64,000 nucleotides of DNA from an uncultured Clostridia bacterium (GCA_947628675.1 CANRAR010000004.1:1-64000); one strand, 5' to 3'; positions 15,094 to 22,567 are shown, counted from the first letter of the stretch. The notes: generated from the sequence alone by a model not told the origin. Made by a program: numbers and translations.

Positions 15094-16620
15094 TTAATTA
15101 TTGAAATACGTCACATTCCCCTCTTTATCTATCGTCCCATTCGTGCAGGTGATGGTATAGTCGTTTGAATTATCCACCCACATATTTCCTTTATTGATAT
15201 TTTGCCACGCTTCCACAGTTCCCTTGAATTGAATATCCGTCAAACCGCAACCGAACAATGCCCGTTCTCCGATTTCCGTCACGCTTCCGGGGATCGTAAC
15301 GCTCGTAACATTTTTGCAAAAATAAAATGCGCCGCTCCCGATCGTAGTCGCACCGTCGGGAACTACAATATTCGTAATGCTTTTCGTGCTCCAAAAAGCG
15401 CCCGGTTTAATTTCCGTTACGCCGCTTGGAATGGTGAGTTCCGTCACTTTCGTACCGTTCAAAAACAATTCGGCATTGCCCCATATCAGAGGATTGCCTT
15501 GGGTGCCCTGATAATAACTTGTATACGAAAAGTCAATTCCGCACCATGCCGCAAGGTCGGAGATGTGCACCTCTTTGATGTTGGTACAACTGAAAAACGC
15601 CATTTCGCCTATCTTGGTCACGCTGCTCGGAATGGTCACGCTCGTAAGAGCATCGCACTGCATAAACGCCCCATATCCGATTTCGGTCACACCTTCGGGA
15701 ATGGTAATATCGGTAAGTAAATAGCAACGATTGAAAGCAATATTGCCGATTATCTTCAAGCCTTTCCCGAGGGTAATGCTTTTCAGGGATGAACCGAACG
15801 CCTCTGCCGCGATCACCTCCACGCTGTCGGGTACGATGACCTTGTCCGCCCCGCCGCATCTTATGATCGCCTTTGTCCCATCCCGCACCGTAAATGTTTC
15901 AACGGTCTCCTCAAAGTCGGTATCGAACAAATAATTTCCGATATACAGCGCACCGTTCACGCGGTGCCCCGGGTCATCCCAAAGCGGACAATCGCCGTAT
16001 CCGAACATTCCGTTATTAAATATTGCCTTCGGCGTAAGATAGGAAATCGCATCCGGCGAAGAACGATCCACCATTTTCGTTGTTTCCAGCAAAAGACCGT
16101 CGGGCAAGTTCAACGTTTCCAGGGCTTCGCAATGAAACGCACCGCGTCCGTCGTCGCCTTCGGATCGTCCTACGATCCCCCACGAGAGAATGGACTTGGG
16201 AACGGTAATCGTCTTTACGGTTTCCGAAGTACAGGTGTATGCGCGCCCGATGCTGATGACGGGCAATCCGTTGTAGCCGTAGGGGAACACGACCTCTTCG
16301 CCTTCAAAGGGTTTTCCATGGGTTTGCACTTCTCCGACGACCGGCAGTCCCGTCTGCGGGTCGGTTGTAAAGTCACGATATTCATATTCCCCGAAGCAAG
16401 CATCATAGCCCTCCGTGCCGTCCAAGGTCACGGGCGTAAACTCAAACGCGTCAAAGGGGGTATGCTCCCATTCCTTGCCGCAGACGGAGCACTTGTTTTC
16501 CGCCGTGTACTCATGCTCGTGCCCATCCTCATCGCCCTTGCCGCCGCAGGCCGCGAGGCCGAAGCACGCGCCCAGCGCAAACACAGCCGCAAGTGACATT
16601 GTCAAAAGTTTGCGTTTCAT
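15094..16620 (-). CDS. BspA-like leucine-rich repeat lipoprotein
   Basis: 508 residues. The start at 16620 (MKRKLLTMSLAAVFALG) gives a type II signal with lipobox FGLAAC. A short His/Cys patch follows (GHEHEYTAENKCSVCGKEW), then about 12 LRR_5 (BspA/TpLRR) repeats with the pattern hxxIxIPxxVTxIGxxAFxxC (about 140-500). Proteins of this family are surface adhesins or ligand binders exposed on the outer face of the membrane. It has its own promoter (16798-16826) and a 170-base leader whose 5' end is highly structured. It is separate from the large LRR cluster and lacks InlB-type repeats. Confidence 0.85.
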   Translation of the reverse strand: MKRKLLTMSLAAVFALGACFGLAACGGKGDEDGHEHEYTAENKCSVCGKEWEHTPFDAFEFTPVTLDGTEGYDACFGEYEYRDFTTDPQTGLPVVGEVQTHGKPFEGEEVVFPYGYNGLPVISIGRAYTCTSETVKTITVPKSILSWGIVGRSEGDDGRGAFHCEALETLNLPDGLLLETTKMVDRSSPDAISYLTPKAIFNNGMFGYGDCPLWDDPGHRVNGALYIGNYLFDTDFEETVETFTVRDGTKAIIRCGGADKVIVPDSVEVIAAEAFGSSLKSITLGKGLKIIGNIAFNRCYLLTDITIPEGVTEIGYGAFMQCDALTSVTIPSSVTKIGEMAFFSCTNIKEVHISDLAAWCGIDFSYTSYYQGTQGNPLIWGNAELFLNGTKVTELTIPSGVTEIKPGAFWSTKSITNIVVPDGATTIGSGAFYFCKNVTSVTIPGSVTEIGERALFGCGLTDIQFKGTVEAWQNINKGNMWVDNSNDYTITCTNGTIDKEGNVTYFNN

Positions 16621-16707
16621 GTTTCCTTTCTCCTTTTTGTTTTCGCGGGCAAAAAATAAGGGCACTCCAATCACGGAACGCCCGCATAGAGTATCCCGCA
16701 TTGTTGC

Positions 16708-16789
16708 CACACAATTTCTCTCACATATGGAATAGGGATACACCGAATGCCGAGTGTAACCGTATGTGAAAAATTTATGAAATTGTGTG
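16708..16789 (-). promoter_or_regulatory. Three-tier hairpin at the 5' end of the LRR mRNA
   Basis: Nested stems: CACACAATTTC/GAAATTGTGTG (outer, 11 bp), TCACATA/TATGTGA (7 bp) and GGTTACAC/GTGTATCC (7 of 8). The predicted start site (about 16791) puts this structure at the extreme 5' end, followed by about 85 further bases before the ATG. It is a candidate cis-acting RNA or 5' stabiliser. Confidence 0.5.
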
Positions 16790-16797
16790 ATAGCATC

Positions 16798-16826
16798 AGT
16801 ATAGTACGCGGGCAAAATTTTTGCAA
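16798..16826 (-). promoter_or_regulatory. Sigma-A promoter of the LRR lipoprotein gene
   Basis: Minus strand: TTGCAA (16821-16826), 17 bp, TATACT (16798-16803). Confidence 0.65.
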
Positions 16827-16926
16827 GATTTTCTTCAAAAAATATGTCACATATCCCTCCGAAACCGTCTTTTGTATGCTATCGTGGAAGTATGAAATAT
16901 ATCTCTCTTATTCTCTTCATTTTTAC

Positions 16927-16979
16927 CCCTCATACCGAGCCGCCCGCCGCGCAGAGCGCGGCGGGCGGCGAGTGTATCT
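16927..16979. repeat. Family-2 palindromic element
   Basis: CCCTCATACCGA, a perfect 14-bp stem GCCGCCCGCCGCGC (16939-16952 with 16956-16969), then GTGTATCTT. Apart from this and the next palindrome, 16827-17134 holds nothing recognisable. Confidence 0.7.
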
Positions 16980-17052
16980 TATGCTCGCTTTTGCTCCAAA
17001 CAAAGGGGCGACCCCACTCCGCAGCCGACCCCCGCGGCGGCGCGCAAAAAAA

Positions 17053-17123
17053 TTTCTTTTCCCGCCCGCGCGCGCAGTTCCCCCCCATGGGGGGGGAACT
17101 GCGCGCGCGGGCGGGAAAAGAAA
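17053..17123. repeat. Giant palindrome, about 34 bp per arm
   Basis: The arms meet at an AT centre (17087-17088) and pair from 17053/17123 inward with a single extra G. The sequence runs TTTCTTTTCCCGCC, GCGCGCGC, AGTTCCCCCCC and complement. It lies immediately upstream of a TTGACA box (17135-17140) and of the operon beginning at 17206. It could terminate read-through on either strand or form a cruciform. Confidence 0.65.
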
Positions 17124-17134
17124 AATAAAAAATA

Positions 17135-17162
17135 TTGACATATAAAGGCCAAAACTTAAAAG
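17135..17162 (+). promoter_or_regulatory. Possible promoter of the 17206-gerA unit
   Basis: TTGACA (17135-17140) is exact but the -10 is weak (TAAAAG about 17157-17162, 16-bp spacing). No convincing sigma-G element was found. Confidence 0.3.
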
Positions 17163-17205
17163 GGAGGTGGTACGATAAAGTTGCGACGGGCAAAGGAGAA
17201 GCAAA

Positions 17206-17736
17206 ATGACAGCTACGGAATTTTTGGAGGCGTTGAACAGTTACGGCGCCGACGTTCTTCTTCTCGCGGCGGGCGTAAGCCTTCTTACCGCCCTCTTGAA
17301 AAAGACGGCACTCAAAAACTGCCCGAACAAAGTTTACGTCTTTTTACCCTTCCTCATCGGGATCGTGCTGTATGCGGCGTACAGGGCGATCGCAACGTGG
17401 AGCGCATCCCCCTTTACGGAGAACATCGCATCGACGCTCGAAGGCGGGCTCGGCTGCGGTTCTGCGGCGACGATGTACTACATCTTCTACGAGCAATTTA
17501 TAAGGAAGGGAAAGACCAAACTCTCGCTCTCGCCCATACTCGGCGGCTTCGTGCCCGACGAGAAGTGCGAGGAGGCGTCGGACGAACTTCTCGCGGGCGC
17601 AAAGGAGCGCCCCGAGGAGGAGATCGGCGTGTTCGTGAAGGAGACCATCGTCCGCTATGCGGGCGAGAGCCTCTCGGAGACCGAACTCGAATCCCTCGTC
17701 CGCGCCCTTTCAACGCTGCTTTCGGCGTTGAAATAG
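17206..17736 (+). CDS. Hypothetical two-helix membrane protein upstream of gerA
   Basis: 176 residues, not recognised. There are two predicted transmembrane helices (about 15-32 and 43-62), with a Gly/Ser/Ala patch (about 80-95) that may dip into the membrane. A charged soluble C-terminal half (about 98-176) is rich in Glu and helix-forming. AGGAG precedes the ATG. It lies 82 bp upstream of gerAA in the same direction, with a 12-bp hairpin between them, so it may be co-transcribed. A holin-like or germination-accessory role is possible but unsupported. Confidence 0.65.
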   Translation: MTATEFLEALNSYGADVLLLAAGVSLLTALLKKTALKNCPNKVYVFLPFLIGIVLYAAYRAIATWSASPFTENIASTLEGGLGCGSAATMYYIFYEQFIRKGKTKLSLSPILGGFVPDEKCEEASDELLAGAKERPEEEIGVFVKETIVRYAGESLSETELESLVRALSTLLSALK

Positions 17737-17746
17737 GTGTCCGTCT

Positions 17747-17774
17747 CCCTCTTCCCGCTTCGGCGGGAAGAGGG
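17747..17774 (+). other. Intercistronic hairpin before gerAA
   Basis: CCCTCTTCCCGC and GCGGGAAGAGGG form a perfect 12-bp stem with a TTCG tetraloop. No T-run follows, so it is more likely an mRNA stability or attenuation element than a full terminator. Confidence 0.5.
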
Positions 17775-17818
17775 CGCTTCCGCCGCATAAATTCTTCCCG
17801 TTCCCCCATACTCCTTGT

Positions 17819-19252
17819 ATGAAAAATATCTCGGGCAAACTGAAGGGCGACTTGAAGGAACTCAAAAAATTGCTGCCCGCGGAGGACATCCTCACCTTTG
17901 AATTTACTTCGGAGAAGGGGCTCGCGTTTGCGCTCGTCTATGCCGACCCCATCACGGACAAGGAACTCCTCGGCGAGCAGGTCATCGAGCCGCTCCTAAA
18001 TTACGAGGGCAAACCCGCGGCGGCGGAGGTGGGCAAAAAACTCACTTCGCCCGAACTGCGCACCGAAAAAAGTTTTGAAAAACTCTCGGCGGAAATTTTG
18101 GCGGGCAATCCCGTGCTCCTCTTCGAAGGCGCGGATGAAGCCATCATCGCGGGCACCAAAAAAGTTTTCACGCGCGCCGTCGCCGAGCCCTCCACCGACG
18201 TCGTCGTCAAGGGCCCGCGCGAGGGCTTCATCGAGGACGTGAAAATAAATACTTCGCTCGTGCGGCGCAGGTTCAAGACGGGGGAACTCAAAATGGACAT
18301 GGTGGAGGTGGGGCGGCGCTCCAAGACGGTCGTCGCCGTGTGCTACCTCGAAGGCACTTCCACGAAGCAGGTCGTGGAGGACGTCAAAAAGAAACTCGGT
18401 GAGATCGACATCGACTACATTCCGGATAGTTCCTACCTCACCCACTTTCTCGCCTCCCGCCCCTACTCGCTCGTCAAGCAAGTGGGCACGACGGAAAAGC
18501 CCGACATCTTCTGCGCGAAAATCGCCGAAGGGCGGGTGGGACTGCTTGTTGACGGCTCGCCCATCGCGCTGACCGTGCCCTATCTCCTCATCGAGGACTT
18601 TCAATCGAGCGAGGACTACTTCGTGCCCGCCTACCGCGCGACGTTCACGCGGCTTCTTCGGCTCTTCGCGCTCATCGTCGCCATCTACCTGCCCGCCTTC
18701 TACGTGGCGGCGCAACTCTTCAAACTGCAACTCTTCCCCGTGAAACTTCTTCTGACGATCGCGGGGAGCATTCGGGACATCCCCTTCTCGCCGTCGCTCG
18801 AGATGCTGCTCGTGCTTCTCGTTCTGGAAGTTCTCAACGAAGCGAGCATCCGGATGCCCAAATATGTGGGCATGGCGCTCTCCGTCGTCGGGGCGCTCGT
18901 GCTCGGCGAGACCGCCGTCTCTGCGGGCTTCGTCTCCACGCCCGCCATCATCATTATCGCCTTTTCGGGCATCGGGCTGTATGCCGTGCCCAACCTCATC
19001 GAGCAGACGAGCGTTCTGCGCCTCGTGATGCTGCTCGTCGCCGGCAGCGTGGGCACCTACGGCATTGTGCTCGTGACGGCGTTCGTCATTCTATACCTCG
19101 TGACGACGGAGAACTTCGGCGCGCCGCTCGTGGCGCCCTTCTCCCCGCTCAACGCGCACGACTTGCGCGATTCGCTCGTGAAGTACAACTTGGGGTCGCT
19201 TCCGACGCGACCTGAACTCTTGAAGAGCCCCAACAGGAGGAGGTTGAGATGA
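17819..19252 (+). CDS. gerAA: Spore germination protein, GerA/GerKA subunit A
   Basis: 477 residues. The N-terminal cytoplasmic domain carries the family signature VVVKGPREGFIEDVKINTSLVRRR (about 127-150). About five transmembrane helices follow (about 285-440), then a short basic tail. GerA-type A subunits form the nutrient-gated ion channel in the spore inner membrane with the B and C subunits. It overlaps gerAB by four bases. No Shine-Dalgarno is visible before the ATG, unusual among its neighbours, so translation may be weak or depend on upstream structure. The paralog (A, B or K) and the germinant cannot be assigned. Confidence 0.92.
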   Translation: MKNISGKLKGDLKELKKLLPAEDILTFEFTSEKGLAFALVYADPITDKELLGEQVIEPLLNYEGKPAAAEVGKKLTSPELRTEKSFEKLSAEILAGNPVLLFEGADEAIIAGTKKVFTRAVAEPSTDVVVKGPREGFIEDVKINTSLVRRRFKTGELKMDMVEVGRRSKTVVAVCYLEGTSTKQVVEDVKKKLGEIDIDYIPDSSYLTHFLASRPYSLVKQVGTTEKPDIFCAKIAEGRVGLLVDGSPIALTVPYLLIEDFQSSEDYFVPAYRATFTRLLRLFALIVAIYLPAFYVAAQLFKLQLFPVKLLLTIAGSIRDIPFSPSLEMLLVLLVLEVLNEASIRMPKYVGMALSVVGALVLGETAVSAGFVSTPAIIIIAFSGIGLYAVPNLIEQTSVLRLVMLLVAGSVGTYGIVLVTAFVILYLVTTENFGAPLVAPFSPLNAHDLRDSLVKYNLGSLPTRPELLKSPNRRRLR

Positions 19253-20331
19253 ACAAAATTTCCGCGCGGCAAATTTATCTGTTCCTCGCTTGCGTGGCGC
19301 CCATGGGGAAACTTATTCTCCTGCCCGCGCAACTTGCGAACTTCTCCAAAAACGACCTGCTGTTCCCGCTGCTCGTGCATCTAATTTTACAGGCGGCGGC
19401 GGTATTCTGCGTGTTGCTGCTTTCCAAAAAGGGGGAGACGCTGTACGATTTGCTCGTGAGCGCGTTCGGGAAAATTGCGGCGAAAATTCTTGCAACGGTG
19501 TTCGCGCTCTTTCTGCTGTTTGCGGCGCTCCTGCCGCTACTCGAACAAAAACTCTTCGTGCAGAACGTGTTCTACGATACGCTGCCCTCCGTCGTCTCGT
19601 TTGCGCCCTACTTCCTCTTTGCGGCGTTCGTGTGCGCCAAGCCGCTCGCGGGCTTCGGCAGGACATGGGACATTCTGGCGCCCCTCGCCGCCGTGGGGCT
19701 TGTGGGCATTCTCGCGCTCTCGGCGCCCAATGCCGACTACGGCGCACTGATGCCCGCAGGCGCTTCGGGCGGCGCGGGATTTTTGAAGGGCGCGGCAGCG
19801 GGCTTCCCGTGGTTCTATGACGCGGCGCTCCTCATCCCCCTGCTCGGGCACATCGACTATAAGGAGGGCATGGCGTGGAAGGGCGCGCTCTTCTATCTCC
19901 TCGGCGGGGCGTTCGTCCTATTCTTCTTTGCGACGTTCTACGGCATCTTCCAGGAGACGGCGGTCAACCAACTCTTCGCCTTCTCTTCGACTTCCAAATA
20001 TTATTCGGGCATCACGATGCTCGGGCGCATCGACTACGTGTTCATCTACGCGATCGCGCTCGTGACGGCGTTCTACTGCGCGCTCCCCGTGCAGGGGTGC
20101 GTGGAGTGCGCCCTGCAGGCGTACGGGCGGAAAAAATATTTGCCCACCATTCTCGGCGTACTTTTGAGCGCGCTCCTCTTTGCGCTCTCGCTCCTCTTGG
20201 ACTACAAGTTCGCCGACGTTTTACAGGCGATCTCGGGGACGGTGTTCTGGCTCTTCCCCGCGTTCTGCCTCGCGGTGCCAGCGCTGCTGCTCCTGTTCCT
20301 TCTCAAAGGAGGCCGCCGTGAAACTGCGTAA
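19249..20331 (+). CDS. gerAB: Spore germination protein, GerAB/GerKB subunit B
   Basis: 360 residues with about ten hydrophobic segments across the protein, as in the amino acid-polyamine-organocation transporter fold of GerAB. It begins MNKISARQIYLFLACVAPMG, and EGMAWKGALFYLLGG and YALPVQG-type segments recur in the family. B subunits bind the germinant (for example L-alanine in B. subtilis GerAB) in the spore inner membrane. It overlaps gerAA by four bases and gerAC by fourteen, so the three subunits are made together. Confidence 0.9.
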   Translation: MNKISARQIYLFLACVAPMGKLILLPAQLANFSKNDLLFPLLVHLILQAAAVFCVLLLSKKGETLYDLLVSAFGKIAAKILATVFALFLLFAALLPLLEQKLFVQNVFYDTLPSVVSFAPYFLFAAFVCAKPLAGFGRTWDILAPLAAVGLVGILALSAPNADYGALMPAGASGGAGFLKGAAAGFPWFYDAALLIPLLGHIDYKEGMAWKGALFYLLGGAFVLFFFATFYGIFQETAVNQLFAFSSTSKYYSGITMLGRIDYVFIYAIALVTAFYCALPVQGCVECALQAYGRKKYLPTILGVLLSALLFALSLLLDYKFADVLQAISGTVFWLFPAFCLAVPALLLLFLLKGGRRETA

Positions 20332-21541
20332 ATTTTTGCACACCGTGCCCATGAAAATCTACCTCATCCTGCTCGCCGTCGTCACGTTTGCCTTCTTCTC
20401 CAACGATTTCGGGCTCGTGGATATTCAAAAGACCGCCATCATCCTCGCCGCCGGCATCGACAAGACGGAGGCGGGGTATTCGCTCACCGCGCAGATCGCC
20501 GTGCCCAAGGGCACTGACCGCACGACGGGCGGCACCTCCAGCGTGGAGATCGAGGCGGAGGGGCAGACCGTCTCAGACTGCATCTCCCTCATCTTCTCCA
20601 AGACGGGCTGGGTGCCCAAACTCGTGTTCTGCGACCTCATTGTGCTCGGCGAGGAAGCGGCGAAGGAGGACGTCGTCGCCTCCCTCAACTACTTTCTGCG
20701 CAACGACTATATGCCCGATTCCTGCCTTCTCGCCGTGTGTGAGGGCAAGGCGGGAGAACTCATCTCCTCCAAGAGCGCCATCGACGACGCCTCGTCGCTC
20801 GCCATCGAAAAACTGTTTTCGGACGCCGCCGTGCGCTCGGGCAAGGTGGTGACCAACACCTTGAAGGACTTTGCCATCGACTACTACGGCGTCTCCAAGA
20901 GTTCCTACCTCCCCTTTGTGCGCATGACCGACCAGGCGGGCAGCCAAGGCGGGAGCAGTTCGGGCTCCTCGGGCGGCGGCTCTTCGGGCGGCTCGGGAGG
21001 CTCGGAGAGCGGAGGCCCTTCGGGCGGCGCGGGCGATTCGGAAAAAATTTACAGCGCGGAGGAGACCGCCATTTTTAAGAATGGCGCGATGGTGGGGCTT
21101 CTCCCCCGCGAACAGACGCTCGCGTTCAGCCTGCTCCAAGGCAATATGTTCACGGGCACCGTCAATTCCGAGGAGGGCGGCAAGCCCGTCACCCTCACCG
21201 TGATGAAGAACGAGGGAAGCGTTTCGCTCAAGACCGACGGCGCGCCGCGGGCGGAACTCTCCCTCGAGGTGACCGTGCGCCTCTGCTGCCGCGGGACGAC
21301 CGCCGCCATGCAGGACATCTCCTCCGATTCGGTGACGCCCGAGATTATTTCCAATACCGCCGACCGCCTCGACGGCTACATCCGCGACCTGTGGCAGACC
21401 GCCAAGGACTGCGGGTGCGATATTTTTAAACTCGGCCGTATGCTGTACCGCTCCTCCCTCAAGGAATACGCCCGCTGGAAGGACAACTTGCTCGATGCCA
21501 CCGAGGCGGATATTTCCGCGAAGGTCATCTCCATGAAATAA
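20318..21541 (+). CDS. gerAC: Spore germination protein, GerAC/GerKC-like subunit C
   Basis: 407 residues from GTG at 20318, with AAGGAGG just upstream inside gerAB. After a hydrophobic segment (about 12-30) comes the family start VDIQKTAIILAAGIDKTEAGYSLTAQIAVP, and the C-terminal domain reads DLWQTAKDCGCDIFKLGRMLYR. GerC proteins are normally lipoproteins; here no lipobox Cys is present at the end of the signal, so the protein is probably held by an uncleaved helix. A Gly/Ser-rich linker (about 205-245) separates the N- and C-domains. The operon position supports the call. Confidence 0.85.
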   Translation: MKLRKFLHTVPMKIYLILLAVVTFAFFSNDFGLVDIQKTAIILAAGIDKTEAGYSLTAQIAVPKGTDRTTGGTSSVEIEAEGQTVSDCISLIFSKTGWVPKLVFCDLIVLGEEAAKEDVVASLNYFLRNDYMPDSCLLAVCEGKAGELISSKSAIDDASSLAIEKLFSDAAVRSGKVVTNTLKDFAIDYYGVSKSSYLPFVRMTDQAGSQGGSSSGSSGGGSSGGSGGSESGGPSGGAGDSEKIYSAEETAIFKNGAMVGLLPREQTLAFSLLQGNMFTGTVNSEEGGKPVTLTVMKNEGSVSLKTDGAPRAELSLEVTVRLCCRGTTAAMQDISSDSVTPEIISNTADRLDGYIRDLWQTAKDCGCDIFKLGRMLYRSSLKEYARWKDNLLDATEADISAKVISMK

Positions 21542-21564
21542 GAGCGGGGCTGCGTTTGGGGGAT

Positions 21565-21620
21565 AGATACGCTTGTTTGCGCCCCGCGTCAACCGACGCG
21601 GGCGCAAACTCGGTATGAGG
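21565..21620. repeat. Family-2 palindromic element
   Basis: AGATACGCT, a 15-bp stem with one bulge (GTTTGCGCC..GCGTC and complement, loop AACC), then CGGTATGAGG. It lies just after the gerAC stop and may double as its terminator. Confidence 0.7.
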
Positions 21621-21644
21621 ACAAGACTGCACTCGGGGGGGAAA

Positions 21645-21699
21645 TACAGGCGTTGCCGCCCGCCGCGTTCTGCGCGGCGGGCGGCGCTTGGGTATGAGG
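21645..21699. repeat. Family-2 palindromic element
   Basis: Degenerate left end ATACAGGCG, a perfect 13-bp stem GCCGCCCGCCGCG (21655-21667 with 21673-21685), then GGTATGAGG. The core matches that of the copy at 16927. Confidence 0.7.
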
Positions 21700-21744
21700 C
21701 GGGCAAGGAATTAAAAAAATTTCAGAAAAATTTTCCGAAACCTA

Positions 21745-21772
21745 TTGACAGATCAAAATAATATGCTATAAT
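21745..21772 (+). promoter_or_regulatory. Consensus promoter of the micro-ORF transcript
   Basis: TTGACA (21745-21750), 16 bp, TATAAT (21767-21772). Both hexamers are perfect. The next annotated gene in this direction is more than 30 kb away, so it serves the short transcription unit ending at about 22274. Confidence 0.75.
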
Positions 21773-21838
21773 GAAGGCACAAAAGGAAAATAACTTTCAT
21801 AAATTGTTAGTAGATAACAAGCAAGGAGGAAAACTCCA

Positions 21839-21874
21839 ATGCACAACAGGTACCTGAAGGGCAAGAAAGACTGA
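21839..21874 (+). CDS. Micro-ORF 1 (11 residues)
   Basis: MHNRYLKGKKD, then TGA. AAGGAGGA (21823-21830) lies eight bases before the ATG, one of the strongest ribosome sites in the window. The peptide is basic. Its last residues LKGKKD match the pattern L-x-G-(K/R)-K-(D/E) that micro-ORF 2 also shows. Nothing else is recognisable. It could be a leader peptide or a functional micropeptide. Confidence 0.5.
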   Translation: MHNRYLKGKKD

Positions 21875-21962
21875 AAGGCGGGCGGGAAAGCCCGCGTTCA
21901 CAGGGGGACAGGTGAAGGAAGGCACAGATCCCCAAAAAATCTCATATCGGAGGTACAACGAT

Positions 21963-22001
21963 ATGAAGAAATTCATTCTCCAAGGACGCAAGGAAACGTA
22001 G
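21963..22001 (+). CDS. Micro-ORF 2 (12 residues)
   Basis: MKKFILQGRKET, then TAG. GGAGG (21949-21953) is nine bases upstream. The C-terminal LQGRKE is a conservative match to LKGKKD of micro-ORF 1, with different codons (CTC CAA GGA CGC AAG GAA against CTG AAG GGC AAG AAA GAC). The similarity is therefore at the peptide level and not a recent DNA duplication. Confidence 0.5.
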   Translation: MKKFILQGRKET

Positions 22002-22016
22002 AAGGAGGAAAGACCA

Positions 22017-22058
22017 GTGTACCATCATATGATAGGGGCGGAGAAGACTCGGCTTTGA
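22017..22058 (+). CDS. Micro-ORF 3 (13 residues, GTG start)
   Basis: MYHHMIGAEKTRL, then TGA, from GTG at 22017 with AAGGAGGA (22002-22009) seven bases before. An internal ATG (22029) is less well placed. The ribosome site begins one base after the stop of micro-ORF 2, so the two look translationally coupled. The peptide has no clear similarity to the other two beyond size and net basic character. Confidence 0.4.
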   Translation: MYHHMIGAEKTRL

Positions 22059-22242
22059 AAAAAGCGCGGAAAAGATGGGAAACCGCCACGGACAGTGAGT
22101 CCGAACGAAGAGTGTAAGTCGAGAGACCCCTACCCCGTAAGGAAAACCGCTCGGAACGGTTGATGCGCAAAACCGTACGGCGGCGGAACAAACGGAGAAA
22201 GGGAGTATCTGCCCGACAACTGAATAATTCTTTTGAGAAATG

Positions 22243-22274
22243 CCCCCGTGCGGTTGCGCGGGGGATAATTTTTT
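22243..22274 (+). terminator. Terminator of the micro-ORF transcript
   Basis: CCCCCGTGC (22243-22251), loop GGTT, GCGCGGGGG (22256-22264), with one G-U pair, then ATAATTTTTT. Confidence 0.8.
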
Positions 22275-22366
22275 GCGGTTTTAGGAGGCGAGGGGCGGCG
22301 GACGGGGTGGGGCGCGGGGACGGCAACGCGGACTGCGTTCGGGGGGTGACGCACAGCATGAGGGCT

Positions 22367-22454
22367 GGACTTCGTTGATCGGGATTCTTCGCCGCCTCCC
22401 ACGTCCCGCCCCTTTATGGAGGGCGGGTCGTGGGAGGCGGCTCAGAATGACGCG
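22367..22454 (-). repeat. Family-1 element with a long hairpin core
   Basis: Minus orientation: CGCGTCATTCTGAG, a core whose outer arms GCCGCCTCCCACG and complement pair perfectly, then GAAGAATCCCGA and AACGAAGTCC. The stretch 22275-22366 before it is GC-rich and holds nothing recognisable. Confidence 0.75.
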
Positions 22455-22567
22455 AAAGTTCGAGCGCGGGGCAGTATGAGGGGACAGGCGGATACGCGTT
22501 TAAGGTATAAACCCCCACCACCGCCTACGGCGGAGCCGCCCCCTTCAAAAGGGGGCAGCCAAGAGAA

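Larger units (their letters stand above)
21779..22274 (+). ncRNA. Predicted about 500-nt transcript carrying three micro-ORFs
   Basis: Bounded by a consensus promoter and a strong terminator. The sequence is rich in GAAA/GGAA runs and short stems (GCGGGC/GCCCGC about 21880-21895; CGGAC/GTCCG about 22090-22103; several ACCG/CGGT alternatives at 22144-22185), typical of structured RNA. The 5' half encodes three tiny peptides with good ribosome sites; the 3' half has no frame of note. RNase P, tmRNA and SRP hallmarks were looked for and not found. It may be a peptide-coding mRNA, a dual-function RNA or an unrecognised structured RNA. Confidence 0.55.

Noticed and set aside
21961..22274. RNase P RNA, suggested by GAGGAAAGACC near 22005
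   Set aside because: The conserved GAGGAAAGUCC is off by one base and the later RNase P hallmarks (ACAGAA..GGCUUA and the P4 partner) are missing. The motif is better read as the ribosome site of micro-ORF 3.
21779..22274. tmRNA or a known riboswitch
   Set aside because: No tRNA-like ends, no tag peptide resembling known tags, and no downstream gene for a riboswitch to control.
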